Below, piece by piece: positions 54,701-62,030 of a stretch of 64,000 nucleotides of DNA. The stretch spans positions 1 through 64,000 of the forward strand of contig NZ_LMLA01000003.1 in NCBI RefSeq assembly GCF_001421765.1, given 5' to 3'. A model generated the notes under the pieces. That model saw nothing but the letters and a program-made list of their open reading frames with translations. It was not told the origin of the DNA and searched no databases. The translations under genes were made by a program, and so were the position numbers. This DNA comes from Sphingomonas sp. Leaf32. Lineage in GTDB: Bacteria > Pseudomonadota > Alphaproteobacteria > Sphingomonadales > Sphingomonadaceae. Within the stretch, counting starts at the first letter, position 1. The number at the start of each line of letters is the position of its first letter.

Positions 54701-55047
54701 GTGACAACGATGTCAGCTCCGTCCGTCGTATCGGCCGCCGGGGTCTGAAGGTCCGACGCCGTCACGTTCGACTGCTCGACGCTGCCCTGGTTTTCGATCG
54801 ACAGGCTGCCCGACACGGGACGCTTGCCGGCGCTGCTGCCGGCCGGGACGCCATCGGTCTGCGGGGCGGTTTCGGTCTGCGGCTTCGACGTGTCGTCGCG
54901 TGATGCCGGCGCGACCGTCGTCTGTGCCATGGCACCCGTCGCTGCCAGCTGTGCCGCGACCGTCAGTGCGAGCAACGATGCCGTTGCACCCAGCCGCTTG
55001 CGCGCGTTAAAACCGTCCATAGCCGTCTGCTTATGGCGTACCACCAT
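51718..55047 (-). CDS. TonB-dependent outer-membrane receptor
   Basis: A 1109-residue TonB-dependent transporter. A signal peptide ends at AATGAMAQ at about residue 42. A long spacer precedes a TonB-box-like ADIVVTGLRQS, then the plug (ITAEDIGALPDRSVNEALQRVPGVAI to MIEGGISGSVNINTRKPF), and a large 22-strand barrel with sphingomonad-type segments. The closest layout is the large-carbohydrate type of receptor (TIGR01782-like, recalled). ATG 55047 has GGAGGAAG just upstream and is preferred to ATG 55098. Flanking mannanase, alpha-galactosidase and esterase genes suggest that it imports mannan oligosaccharides. Confidence 0.94.
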   Translation of the reverse strand: MVVRHKQTAMDGFNARKRLGATASLLALTVAAQLAATGAMAQTTVAPASRDDTSKPQTETAPQTDGVPAGSSAGKRPVSGSLSIENQGSVEQSNVTASDLQTPAADTTDGADIVVTGLRQSLANAQSIKRNADTVVDAITAEDIGALPDRSVNEALQRVPGVAITRFAAATDTAHFSVEGSGVTIRGLSYVRGEFNGRDSFGVSGGREIGFNDVPTELVGSVEVYKNLTADMIEGGISGSVNINTRKPFDTKETLVYLSASVNYGDYNGRSEPAVVGLFSKQWDLNNGGRFGIMASGSYNRQRSRSDSVFYSSFLPRYNDDKNSNGVQDNGEGRVLNPGTPYQSTLWDRYPVPSGRDFVYVPLGAGMRMQEFDRKRVGYSGAAQYENASRSLLVTAQFLRAESSQSWLDRTVEPNVYYGDANQIFPQGYNSFAPVAGQNFSQPTYSDDGLFTSGTLIKQFGGQYTTLGNRYFQTDGFTQDQSLNVKWDPTDRLHLNFDGQYVYSKARDSDDVVELSTFSGVRIDGRGNVPQITLVPPGNQAVGPYFASQTNTFIRDAMNNRTHSDGDEWAFRADAQYDVSDDSFLRKVRVGGRYTTRDQTVKANDYNNWGAVSDTWTSGLATVDRYRDSMTPVNFADFYRGEAVQPPVVWGIQDGILTNHDALTALLRTATRQGGGGYTPLEDRGTDLVDGFFRPSEVYRITEKTYSGYARLDFGVDGLGGGEGNMSGNIGVRFVHTEDQSFGGTTFPNIANTLGGFPTVAAFCASPNTNNTVRPICTVSAAQQAAIVAFSNSGNATGVATQSFDKWLPSLNIKFQPNSQLLFRLAASKAISRPGFTDLRNFVGLTPSSANTTGIYGFSANSRNPFLKPIDAKQVDVTAEWYFAKVGSLTAALFYKQLSNIILDNFGYSRSFTNNGQTFAATINGPVNVPGKADIKGAELSYQQTYDFLPGALRGLGTQATFTYIDAGKIPNAVPDNRPEDGNRPPLDVAGLYDNLPLSQLSKYNFNVSAFYDLAGVYARVAYSWRSKYLLTNRDCCFPFLPVYALATGQMDASLFYTVNKQFKIGVQVQNLLDATTRTTFVLNRDGQEAPRSYFKSDRQFQLTARLTL

Positions 55048-55226
55048 CACGCTTCCTCCCCTTGGTCCCCTGTCGGACCCGTTCAACAACCTCGCCATCG
55101 CGGGTTATCGTCCCGGTAAAACTCCGGCTTCAGCAACACAACAGAAATATGATAAATCAATTTCCCTATTCTGCGATCCTTGGCCAAGTGTGGCTGCGCG
55201 GTGACAGATAGAGTGACGGGGAGCGG
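55048..55226. promoter_or_regulatory. Divergent regulatory region, TonB receptor / halogenase-like genes
   Basis: A 179-base gap between divergent starts. Its centre (55135-55175) is AT-rich in an otherwise GC-rich window (gaaatatgataaatcaattt), so it probably holds the promoters for both arms of the locus. No recognisable operator palindrome could be fixed by eye. Confidence 0.45.
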
Positions 55227-56720
55227 ATGACGGAACAGGCACAAGGGGTCCGCGTCGTCGTCGTGGGCGGCGGTACGGCAGGATGGATGACGGCGGCCGG
55301 GCTGGTCGGGCTGTTGCCGGCGGCGTGCAGCGTCACGTTGGTCGAATCCGAGTCGATCGGCATCGTCGGCGTGGGCGAGGCGACCTTGCCGCATTTGCGC
55401 CTCTACCTCGAACGCCTGGGCATTGACGAAGCGGCGTTCATGGCCGCGACCGAGGCGACCTATAAGCTCGGCATCGAGTTTCGCGACTTCGGCGCGATCG
55501 GCGACCGGTACATCCATCCGTTCGGCACCTATGGCCGTCCCCTGGGCGGGGTGGCGTTCCATCATTATTGGCTGCGCCGCGCGGCGGCAGGGGCGATGCC
55601 GCCGATCGGCGCCTTTTCCGCCGGGGTGACCGCCGCCGAGCAGCGCCGGTTCGAACGGCCGGGCAGCGATCCCCATGATCCGACGACCTCGTTCGGCTAT
55701 GCCTATCAATTCGATGCGACCCGGTTCGCGCCGTTCCTGCGCGACTGGTCGGAGGCGCGCGGGGCCACCCGGATCGAAGGGCGGATCGTCGCCGTAGAGC
55801 GCGCGGGCGATACGGTGCGGTCGGTGACGCTGGACGACGGGCAGCGGATCGAGGGCGACCTGTTCGTCGACTGCTCCGGCTTCCGGTCGCTGTTGCTGGG
55901 CGATTCGCTGGGCGAGCCGTGGGAGGACTGGTCGCACTGGCTGCCGTGCGACCGGGCGGTGGCGGTGCCGTGCGCCAGCCCGGAGGGCGTGATCGAACCC
56001 TATACCCGCGCGACGGCGATGCCGGCGGGGTGGCGCTGGCGCATTCCGCTCCGGCACCGGGTGGGCAACGGCTATGTCTATGCCAGTGGCCATGTGTCCG
56101 ACGACGAAGCCGCCGCGGCGTTGCTCGCCGGGCTGGATGGGGAAGCGCTGGCCGATCCGCGCTTCCTGCGGTTTCGCGCGGGGCGGCGCCGGCGCAGCTG
56201 GGCGGGGAATGTGGTGGCGGTGGGCCTGGCGTCGGGGTTTCTCGAACCGCTCGAATCGACCAGCATCTATCTGGTGCAGGCGGCGATCACCGCGTTGATC
56301 GAACATTTTCCCGACGGGCGGGTGGCGGATGTCGATCGCGACGGGTTCAATGCGGCGATCGATGCCGAATATGACCGCATCCGCGACTTCCTGATCCTCC
56401 ATTACCATGCGACGACCCGCGACGATTCGCCGTTCTGGAACCATGTGCGGACGATGGCGATTCCGGAGACGCTGGCCGATAAGCTGGCGCTGTGGCGGGG
56501 CAGTGCGCAGGTGTCGAAATACAGCCACGGCCTGTTCCTCGAACCCAGCTGGGTCGCGGTATATCTGGGGCAGCGGGTGGTGCCCGACGGGTGGGACCCG
56601 CGCGCCGACCTGCCCGACGCCGCCGGGCTGGACCGCGCGCTGGGATCGCTCGCCTGGGCGATCGCCGACCGGGTGGCGGCGATGCCGACCCATGATGCGG
56701 CGCTGGAGCGGTTGGCATGA
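55227..56720 (+). CDS. Tryptophan-halogenase-family flavoprotein, copy 1
   Basis: A 497-residue member of the flavin-dependent halogenase family. The FAD motif GGGTAGW is at 14-20, the active-site lysine in ATYKLGIEF at about K80, the WxWxIP motif as GWRWRIPL at about 270, and the catalytic-glutamate segment as FLEPLESTS. All residues needed by known halogenases are present. Despite the name, members beside TonB receptors in sphingomonads have no shown tryptophan substrate. First of three overlapping genes; its stop overlaps the next ATG (ATGA). Confidence 0.92.
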   Translation: MTEQAQGVRVVVVGGGTAGWMTAAGLVGLLPAACSVTLVESESIGIVGVGEATLPHLRLYLERLGIDEAAFMAATEATYKLGIEFRDFGAIGDRYIHPFGTYGRPLGGVAFHHYWLRRAAAGAMPPIGAFSAGVTAAEQRRFERPGSDPHDPTTSFGYAYQFDATRFAPFLRDWSEARGATRIEGRIVAVERAGDTVRSVTLDDGQRIEGDLFVDCSGFRSLLLGDSLGEPWEDWSHWLPCDRAVAVPCASPEGVIEPYTRATAMPAGWRWRIPLRHRVGNGYVYASGHVSDDEAAAALLAGLDGEALADPRFLRFRAGRRRRSWAGNVVAVGLASGFLEPLESTSIYLVQAAITALIEHFPDGRVADVDRDGFNAAIDAEYDRIRDFLILHYHATTRDDSPFWNHVRTMAIPETLADKLALWRGSAQVSKYSHGLFLEPSWVAVYLGQRVVPDGWDPRADLPDAAGLDRALGSLAWAIADRVAAMPTHDAALERLA

Positions 56721-58030
56721 ACGCGCGCACGGCATTGCGATCGGTCGCGGTCGTCGGTGGTGGTCCGGTCGCGTTGATGAGCGCGGTGGCGCTTCAACAG
56801 GCATTGCCGGGTGCCGGCGTAACGCTGGTCCCCGCGCCGGTGCCCGCCGACGCGCTGGCCGACCGGTTTCCGCTGGCGCTGCCCGCCGTGCATGACGTGC
56901 TGGCGCGGGTCGGGATGGCGCCGGACCTGCTGCTGGCGCGCGGGGTGGCACGGCCGCGTTACGCCAGCGTGTTTGCCGACTGGAGCCGCGACGGTTCGGA
57001 CTGGATGGTCGGTGACGATGCCGCCGCGACGCTGGCCGAAGGGCGGCTGTCCGCGCTCTGGCTGCGCGCGCGCGACGCTCGGGAACGGGTGCCGCCGTTC
57101 CACGCGCTCAACCCCGGCTGTGTCGCGGCGGCGGCGGGGATCGCCGATCCGCGCGTCGAGCCGGCGCTGCACCTCGACCCCGCGCGCCTGGCGCAGGCAC
57201 TGGCGTCGATCGGCGGGCAGGCCGGCGTGCGCTTCGCCGCGCCCTTTGCCGGGATCGGGCCGGACGGTGCGATCCGGCTGCAGGACGGCACGCGGGTCGA
57301 GGCCGACCTGATGGTCGATGCCAGCGGCCCGGCGCGACTTTTGAGCGGAGCGGGAACGTTCGAAGATTGGCGCGACGCGCTGCCGTGCGACCGCGTGTCG
57401 TTCGGCGCGGCGGAGGAGGACCCCGGCACCTGCGACCGCTACCGCGCGACGGCGCAGGGCTGGCAGGCGACATGGCCGGGCGTGCGGGTCGTGGCCGGTG
57501 GCGAGGGGACCGCCATCGCGCCCGGTCGCGTGGCCGAAGCCTTTGCCGGGCGGGTCGTCGTGCTGGGCGATGCGGCGGTGCAGCCGGGGCCGCTCGGCCG
57601 CGCGAGCTTCACCCTCGCGCTGGGGCAACTGGCGCTGCTGCTCGAACTGCTGCCCGCCCGCGACCCCGAACCGCTGTTGCAGGCCGAATATAACCGCCGC
57701 GCAGGGTTGCAGGCCGACCGGATGCGCGACTTCCTGGGCCTGCATTACCGTGGCGGCGGTCGGATGCAGGGGCCGTTCTGGCACCGTCTGCGGACCGTCA
57801 CCCGCCCGGCGTCGCTCGACCGGCTGCTGGCGCAGTTCGCGCGGCGGGGTCAGGTGGTGCCGGCCGACGAGGAACTGGTGCAGCGTGACGCGTGGACGGC
57901 GGTGCTGCTGGGGCAGGGGATGGTCCCCGAGCGCCCCGATCCGATCGTGCTGTCGGTCGCGCCCGCGCAGGCCGCCCGCCTGCTGAACGATCTTGCCACC
58001 CGTCTTGCCGCACTGGATTATCCCGCATGA
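56717..58030 (+). CDS. Degenerate tryptophan-halogenase-family protein, copy 2
   Basis: A 437-residue paralogue of its two neighbours by layout: EADLMVDASGPARLL, AFAGRVVVLGDAAVQPGPLGRAS, MRDFLGLHYRGGGRMQGPFW and VQRDAWTAVLLGQGMVP line up with the same places in copies 1 and 3. Key residues are gone: the FAD motif is changed to GGGPVALMS, the active-site lysine is missing, GWRWRIP has become GWQATWPG, and FLEPLESTS has become QPGPLGRAS without the glutamate. It may be a non-catalytic partner. Overlaps by four bases on both sides indicate fixed stoichiometry. Intact frame argues against a pseudogene. Confidence 0.82.
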   Translation: MNARTALRSVAVVGGGPVALMSAVALQQALPGAGVTLVPAPVPADALADRFPLALPAVHDVLARVGMAPDLLLARGVARPRYASVFADWSRDGSDWMVGDDAAATLAEGRLSALWLRARDARERVPPFHALNPGCVAAAAGIADPRVEPALHLDPARLAQALASIGGQAGVRFAAPFAGIGPDGAIRLQDGTRVEADLMVDASGPARLLSGAGTFEDWRDALPCDRVSFGAAEEDPGTCDRYRATAQGWQATWPGVRVVAGGEGTAIAPGRVAEAFAGRVVVLGDAAVQPGPLGRASFTLALGQLALLLELLPARDPEPLLQAEYNRRAGLQADRMRDFLGLHYRGGGRMQGPFWHRLRTVTRPASLDRLLAQFARRGQVVPADEELVQRDAWTAVLLGQGMVPERPDPIVLSVAPAQAARLLNDLATRLAALDYPA

Positions 58031-59520
58031 CCGACCGCCGTATCGCCCAAGTCGTCATCGTCGGCGGGGGCACCGCCGGGTGGATGACCGCCGCCGCCGC
58101 CGGCCGCTTCCTCGACGACGGACAGCGCCGCATCACCCTGGTCGAATCCGACGCCATCGGCACCGTCGGCGTGGGCGAGGCGACGATCCCGTCGATCCTG
58201 AACTTCAACAAGCTGCTCGGCATCGACGAGGCGGAGTTCCTGCGCGAGACGAAGGGCAGCTTCAAGCTGGGCATCGAGTTCGCCGGCTGGCACCGTCCCG
58301 ACAGCGGCTATTTCCATCCCTTCGGCAGCTTCGGCCGCGATATCGAGGGGATCAATTTCCACCAGCTCTGGCTGAAGCTGCGCGGGGAGGCGGGGATCGG
58401 CCCGATCGCCGATTATTCGCCGAGCATCGTCGCCGCGCGCGCCGCCGCGTTCGGGCCGCCGGTCGGCGATCCGCGCTCGCCTTTGTCGGGCATGGCCTAT
58501 GCCTATCATATCGACGCGACGCTCTATGCCGCGTTCCTGCGTCGCCGGGCCGAGGCCAATGGCGTCGCGCGGGTCGAAGGCCGGATCGTCGCGGTCGAGC
58601 GCGCCGACAACGGCCATGTCGCTGCGGTGGTGCTGGACGATGGCCGCCGGGTCGAAGGCGACCTGTTCATCGATTGCTCGGGCTTTCGCTCGCTGTTGCT
58701 CGGCGACACGATGGGGGTCGGGTTCGAGGACTGGTCGCACTGGCTGCCGTGCGACCGGGCGATCGCGGTGCCGACACAGCGGACCGAGCCGGTGCTGCCC
58801 TATACCCGCGCGACGGCGCATCAGGCGGGGTGGCAATGGCGCATCCCGCTGCAACATCGCACCGGCAACGGCGTCGTCTATTGCAGCCGCTTCCTCGACG
58901 ACGACGCGGCTGAGAAGCTGCTGCTGTCCCGTCTCGATTCCGTAGCCACCGCAGCTCCCCGCCGCCTGTCGTTCAAGGCGGGGCAGCGGGAACGGATGTG
59001 GGAGGGCAATGTCGTCGCCATCGGCCTGTCGGGCGGGTTCCTAGAACCGCTCGAATCGACCAGCATCCATTTGATCCAGCAGGGGATTTCGAAGCTGTTC
59101 GCGCTGTTCCCCGACCGCGATTTCTCCCGCGTGGAGCGGGACGAATATAACCGGCAGATGGCGGACAACTATCGATCGATCCGCGACTTCATCATCCTGC
59201 ATTACCACGCCACCGCGCGCGACGATTCGCCGTTCTGGGACCATGTTCGCACGATGGAGGTGCCCGACAGCCTGACGCGCAAGCTGGACCTGTTCCGCCA
59301 CAAGGGGCGGATATTCCGCTATGAGGACGAGCTGTTCGCCACGCCGAGCTGGGTCGCGGTGTTGCTGGGGCAGGGGGTCGATCCGGTCGGGTATGATCCG
59401 GTCGCCGATGCGCTGGACGAGGCGCGGCTGGCCGGTGCGCTCCGGCAGATGCGGGGCGCGACGCAGGCGGCGGTCGCCGAGCTGCCGCCGCATGGGGCGG
59501 TGCTGGCACGGCTGGGGTGA
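58027..59520 (+). CDS. Tryptophan-halogenase-family flavoprotein, copy 3
   Basis: A 497-residue protein close to copy 1, with all halogenase residues: GGGTAGW at 13-19, lysine K80 in SFKLGIEF, GWQWRIPLQHR, FLEPLESTS. Conserved segments shared with copy 1 include EDWSHWLPCDRA and HYHATARDDSPFW. ATG 58027 overlaps the stop of copy 2 (ATGA). The substrate is unknown; two catalytic copies flanking a degenerate one suggests duplication and specialisation. Followed by a family B palindrome. Confidence 0.92.
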   Translation: MTDRRIAQVVIVGGGTAGWMTAAAAGRFLDDGQRRITLVESDAIGTVGVGEATIPSILNFNKLLGIDEAEFLRETKGSFKLGIEFAGWHRPDSGYFHPFGSFGRDIEGINFHQLWLKLRGEAGIGPIADYSPSIVAARAAAFGPPVGDPRSPLSGMAYAYHIDATLYAAFLRRRAEANGVARVEGRIVAVERADNGHVAAVVLDDGRRVEGDLFIDCSGFRSLLLGDTMGVGFEDWSHWLPCDRAIAVPTQRTEPVLPYTRATAHQAGWQWRIPLQHRTGNGVVYCSRFLDDDAAEKLLLSRLDSVATAAPRRLSFKAGQRERMWEGNVVAIGLSGGFLEPLESTSIHLIQQGISKLFALFPDRDFSRVERDEYNRQMADNYRSIRDFIILHYHATARDDSPFWDHVRTMEVPDSLTRKLDLFRHKGRIFRYEDELFATPSWVAVLLGQGVDPVGYDPVADALDEARLAGALRQMRGATQAAVAELPPHGAVLARLG

Positions 59521-59534
59521 ACTGCTACCACCTT

Positions 59535-59630
59535 CGTCACTCCCGCGCAGGCGGGAGTCCATATGCGCTGACGACGGGGATCAAGCCGGATCGGCAGCGT
59601 TTATGGATTCCCGCCTGCGCGGGAATGACG
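59535..59630. repeat. Family B palindrome, copy 3
   Basis: Outer arms cgtcactcccgcgcaggcgg and cctgcgcgggaatgacg. The first 35 bases equal those of copy 2. It separates the convergent halogenase-like and cupin-like genes and may act as a bidirectional terminator-like hairpin. Confidence 0.88.
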
Positions 59631-59640
59631 TTGGTGTTTC

Positions 59641-60660
59641 TCAACCCCCCAGCATCTGCCGCAGATAGCCCCGAATGCGCGCATCCCGTTCCGGGCCGGG
59701 CGCGCCCAGTATCCCGCGCGCCGCGACCGGCAAATGGTCGGCCACCGCCGGGGCATCGTCGCCGAACACATAATGGTCGAACCACGTCCTTAGCGCCGCG
59801 CGTTCCGCCGCCGGCCGGTCGCGCACCGCGAGGATGGCGTGGACCAGCGCCAGGAACGGCGCATCGGACGTGCCGCGCGTCCACCAATAATTGACCAGTA
59901 CGTTCAACGCGCCGGTCGCCCGAATTTCATGCCACCACAGGGTCGGGATCAGCACCGCGTCGCCCGGCCCCAGATCGGCGACGATCGCATGGGCCTGCGC
60001 CTCGGCAAAGCGCGGGAAGCGCGTCGGGTCGGGGCGTTCGATGTCGACCATCGTCGCCGGCTGTCCCGCCATCGTGACGTCGAGCGGGCCGATATAGAGG
60101 TTGGCGACCTGTTCGGGTGGGAACAGCACCACCCGCCGCCGCCCGGCGACGACCACCGCCACGTTGCTCGCCATGTCGAAATGCGCCGACACGCGGCTGC
60201 CATTGCCGATCCACAGCCGCGCGGTCGCATCGCCGGTCGGCAGCGGCAGGACGTTGTCGCGGGTCCAGCCCGGAAAATGGTCCTTCGCCGCGCTGGCCCC
60301 GGCGTAGAAGGCGGGCGGCACGTCCTCGGCCGCCGCCTTGTGCAGCGCGTCGAGCAGCACGGGCAGCGGGATGTTGCCGCGTTCGAAATTGAACCCGCGC
60401 ATATCGTCGCGGTAGAAGAAGCGCCCGTCGATCGCTGGCGGACCAGCGAACAGCCCCAGCGGCCGTCCGCCGTCGAAGCGCCGCAGATAGGCCGCCATCG
60501 CCGCGTGCCCCTGCGCCCCCGCCGCAACCGCCGGCCAGTCGGCGACCAGCCCGCGCAACACCACCGGACGCGCGGCGTCGAGCAGTGCGTCGAACCCGGC
60601 GGCATCGTGCGGGATCGCCGCTTCGGTGACGCGCGGCGCGTTGTCGATCCAGTCGCTCAT
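59641..60660 (-). CDS. Cupin-like/JmjC-fold 2-oxoglutarate oxygenase-like protein
   Basis: A 339-residue protein of the cupin-8/JmjC-like type. The iron triad is visible as HxD in VSAHFDMASNVAV and a later histidine in TLWWHEIRATG; ARPVVLRGLVADWP at the N-terminus is typical (often 'cupin-like domain'). It probably acts as a 2-oxoglutarate and iron-dependent hydroxylase, substrate unknown. Genes of this type recur beside TonB receptors and halogenase-like genes in this bacterial group. ATG 60660 is used; no classic ribosome site. Divergent from the esterase gene. Confidence 0.88.
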   Translation of the reverse strand: MSDWIDNAPRVTEAAIPHDAAGFDALLDAARPVVLRGLVADWPAVAAGAQGHAAMAAYLRRFDGGRPLGLFAGPPAIDGRFFYRDDMRGFNFERGNIPLPVLLDALHKAAAEDVPPAFYAGASAAKDHFPGWTRDNVLPLPTGDATARLWIGNGSRVSAHFDMASNVAVVVAGRRRVVLFPPEQVANLYIGPLDVTMAGQPATMVDIERPDPTRFPRFAEAQAHAIVADLGPGDAVLIPTLWWHEIRATGALNVLVNYWWTRGTSDAPFLALVHAILAVRDRPAAERAALRTWFDHYVFGDDAPAVADHLPVAARGILGAPGPERDARIRGYLRQMLGG

Positions 60661-60773
60661 GGTCTGTTTCCGTCGCTCGTCTTTTCGCTGGACCAGGCGT
60701 GCGTGCCAGCTATGGCCGGCAAAATACACCGTTTTCGTGCGCGACCGGTGCGCGCGGGCATAAGGAGAAGCCG

Positions 60774-61904
60774 ATGGTTCCGTCCCTGTTGCGTGCGGGT
60801 CTGCCGCTGATGCTGGTATCCGCTGCGGTCGCCGTTCCGGCACAGACGCCGGCCGACATCGGCCTTCGCCCGCTGCCCGCCGATGCCGCGCCCGGCCGCG
60901 CGCTGCCGCTGCGCATCAGTGGCCGGGTGGCGGCGGGCGAGGGCGACCTGTCGCGCTATCGCCGGCAATGGCCGGGCACCTATTTCGAGGGCAGCTTTCA
61001 GGGGAAGGCGGTCGATGTCGCGGTCGGACCGGGCGAGGTGTCGCTGCGTGTCCGGATCGACGATGCTGCCCCGGTCGCGCTGGTCCGCCCGGCACCCGGC
61101 CGCTACCGGCTGACCGCGCCCAATGCCGGCCGGCACCGGGTCCGCGTCGATGTGGTCAGCGAATCGCAGGCCGGGGCGACCGCGTTCGGCGGGCTGTTCG
61201 TACCTGCCGGATCGACCCCGCTCGCCGCCCCGGCCGCCCTGCCGCGCGCGATCGAATTCATCGGCGATTCGCACACCGTCGGCTATGGCAACACCTCGAC
61301 CAGCCGCGACTGTACCGAAGGGCAGGTGTGGGAGACGACCGACACGTCGCAGGGGGTCGCCGGGCAATTGTCGCGCCGTTATAACGCGGCGTACCGCGTC
61401 AACGCTATTTCCGGCCGGGGCATCGTGCGCAACTATGGCGGGTTCGCCGCGCCGACCGTGCCCGAAGCCTATCCCTATGCGCTGTTCGACGGCAAGACGC
61501 CCGCGAACGATGCCGGGTGGCAGCCGCAGGTGATCGTCATTTCGCTCGGCACCAACGACTTCACCACGCCGCTGAAGCCCGAGGAACGCTGGAAGAGCCG
61601 CGACGCACTCCATGCCGATTACGAGGCGCGCTATGTCCGCTTCGTGCAGGACTTGCGGCGGCGCAGCCCGCGCGCGTTCTTCGTGCTGTGGGCGACCGAC
61701 CTGGCCGATGGCGAGATCGCGCGCGAAGTGGCGAAGGTCGGCGACCGGCTGCGCGCAGGGGGCGAAACCCGCTTCGCCATCGTGCCGATGACGGGCCTGA
61801 GCTTCGGCGGGTGCCATTTCCACCCGAACGTCGCCGATGACGTGAAGATCGCCGCCGCGATCGGCAAGGTGATCGACGGGCGCAAGGGGGTTTGGGGACG
61901 GTGA
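60774..61904 (+). CDS. SGNH carbohydrate esterase, CE2-like
   Basis: A 376-residue secreted esterase with a signal peptide (MVPSLLRAGLPLMLVSAAVAVPA). An N-terminal beta-sandwich (about 30-150) is followed by an SGNH hydrolase domain: the serine in EFIGDSHTVGYGN, VISLGTNDFTT, and the histidine in CHFHPNVADDVKIA. This two-domain order matches CE2 acetyl-glycan esterases, which remove acetyl groups from mannan or xylan. ATG 60774 has AAGGAG six bases upstream. It fits between a mannanase and an alpha-galactosidase gene. Confidence 0.88.
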   Translation: MVPSLLRAGLPLMLVSAAVAVPAQTPADIGLRPLPADAAPGRALPLRISGRVAAGEGDLSRYRRQWPGTYFEGSFQGKAVDVAVGPGEVSLRVRIDDAAPVALVRPAPGRYRLTAPNAGRHRVRVDVVSESQAGATAFGGLFVPAGSTPLAAPAALPRAIEFIGDSHTVGYGNTSTSRDCTEGQVWETTDTSQGVAGQLSRRYNAAYRVNAISGRGIVRNYGGFAAPTVPEAYPYALFDGKTPANDAGWQPQVIVISLGTNDFTTPLKPEERWKSRDALHADYEARYVRFVQDLRRRSPRAFFVLWATDLADGEIAREVAKVGDRLRAGGETRFAIVPMTGLSFGGCHFHPNVADDVKIAAAIGKVIDGRKGVWGR

Positions 61905-61917
61905 ACGGACGCCCGAT

Positions 61918-62013
61918 CGTCATTCCCGCGAAGGCGGGAATCCATAGACCCTGACGGTTCGGCTCGATCCGCGACGCCAGCGTATATGGACTCCCGCCTT
62001 CGCGGGAGTGACG
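61918..62013. repeat. Family B palindrome, copy 4
   Basis: Outer arms cgtcattcccgcgaaggcgg and gccttcgcgggagtgacg, with an inner ggctcgatccgcgacg. It lies between the convergent esterase and alpha-galactosidase genes. Confidence 0.88.
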
Positions 62014-62030
62014 AATGGAGTATTCCGCCC

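Noticed and set aside
55227..59520. A true tryptophan-halogenating natural-product cluster
   Set aside because: No NRPS, PKS, flavin reductase or indole genes are near; the surroundings are glycan-degrading enzymes and a TonB receptor, so the name reflects the family only.
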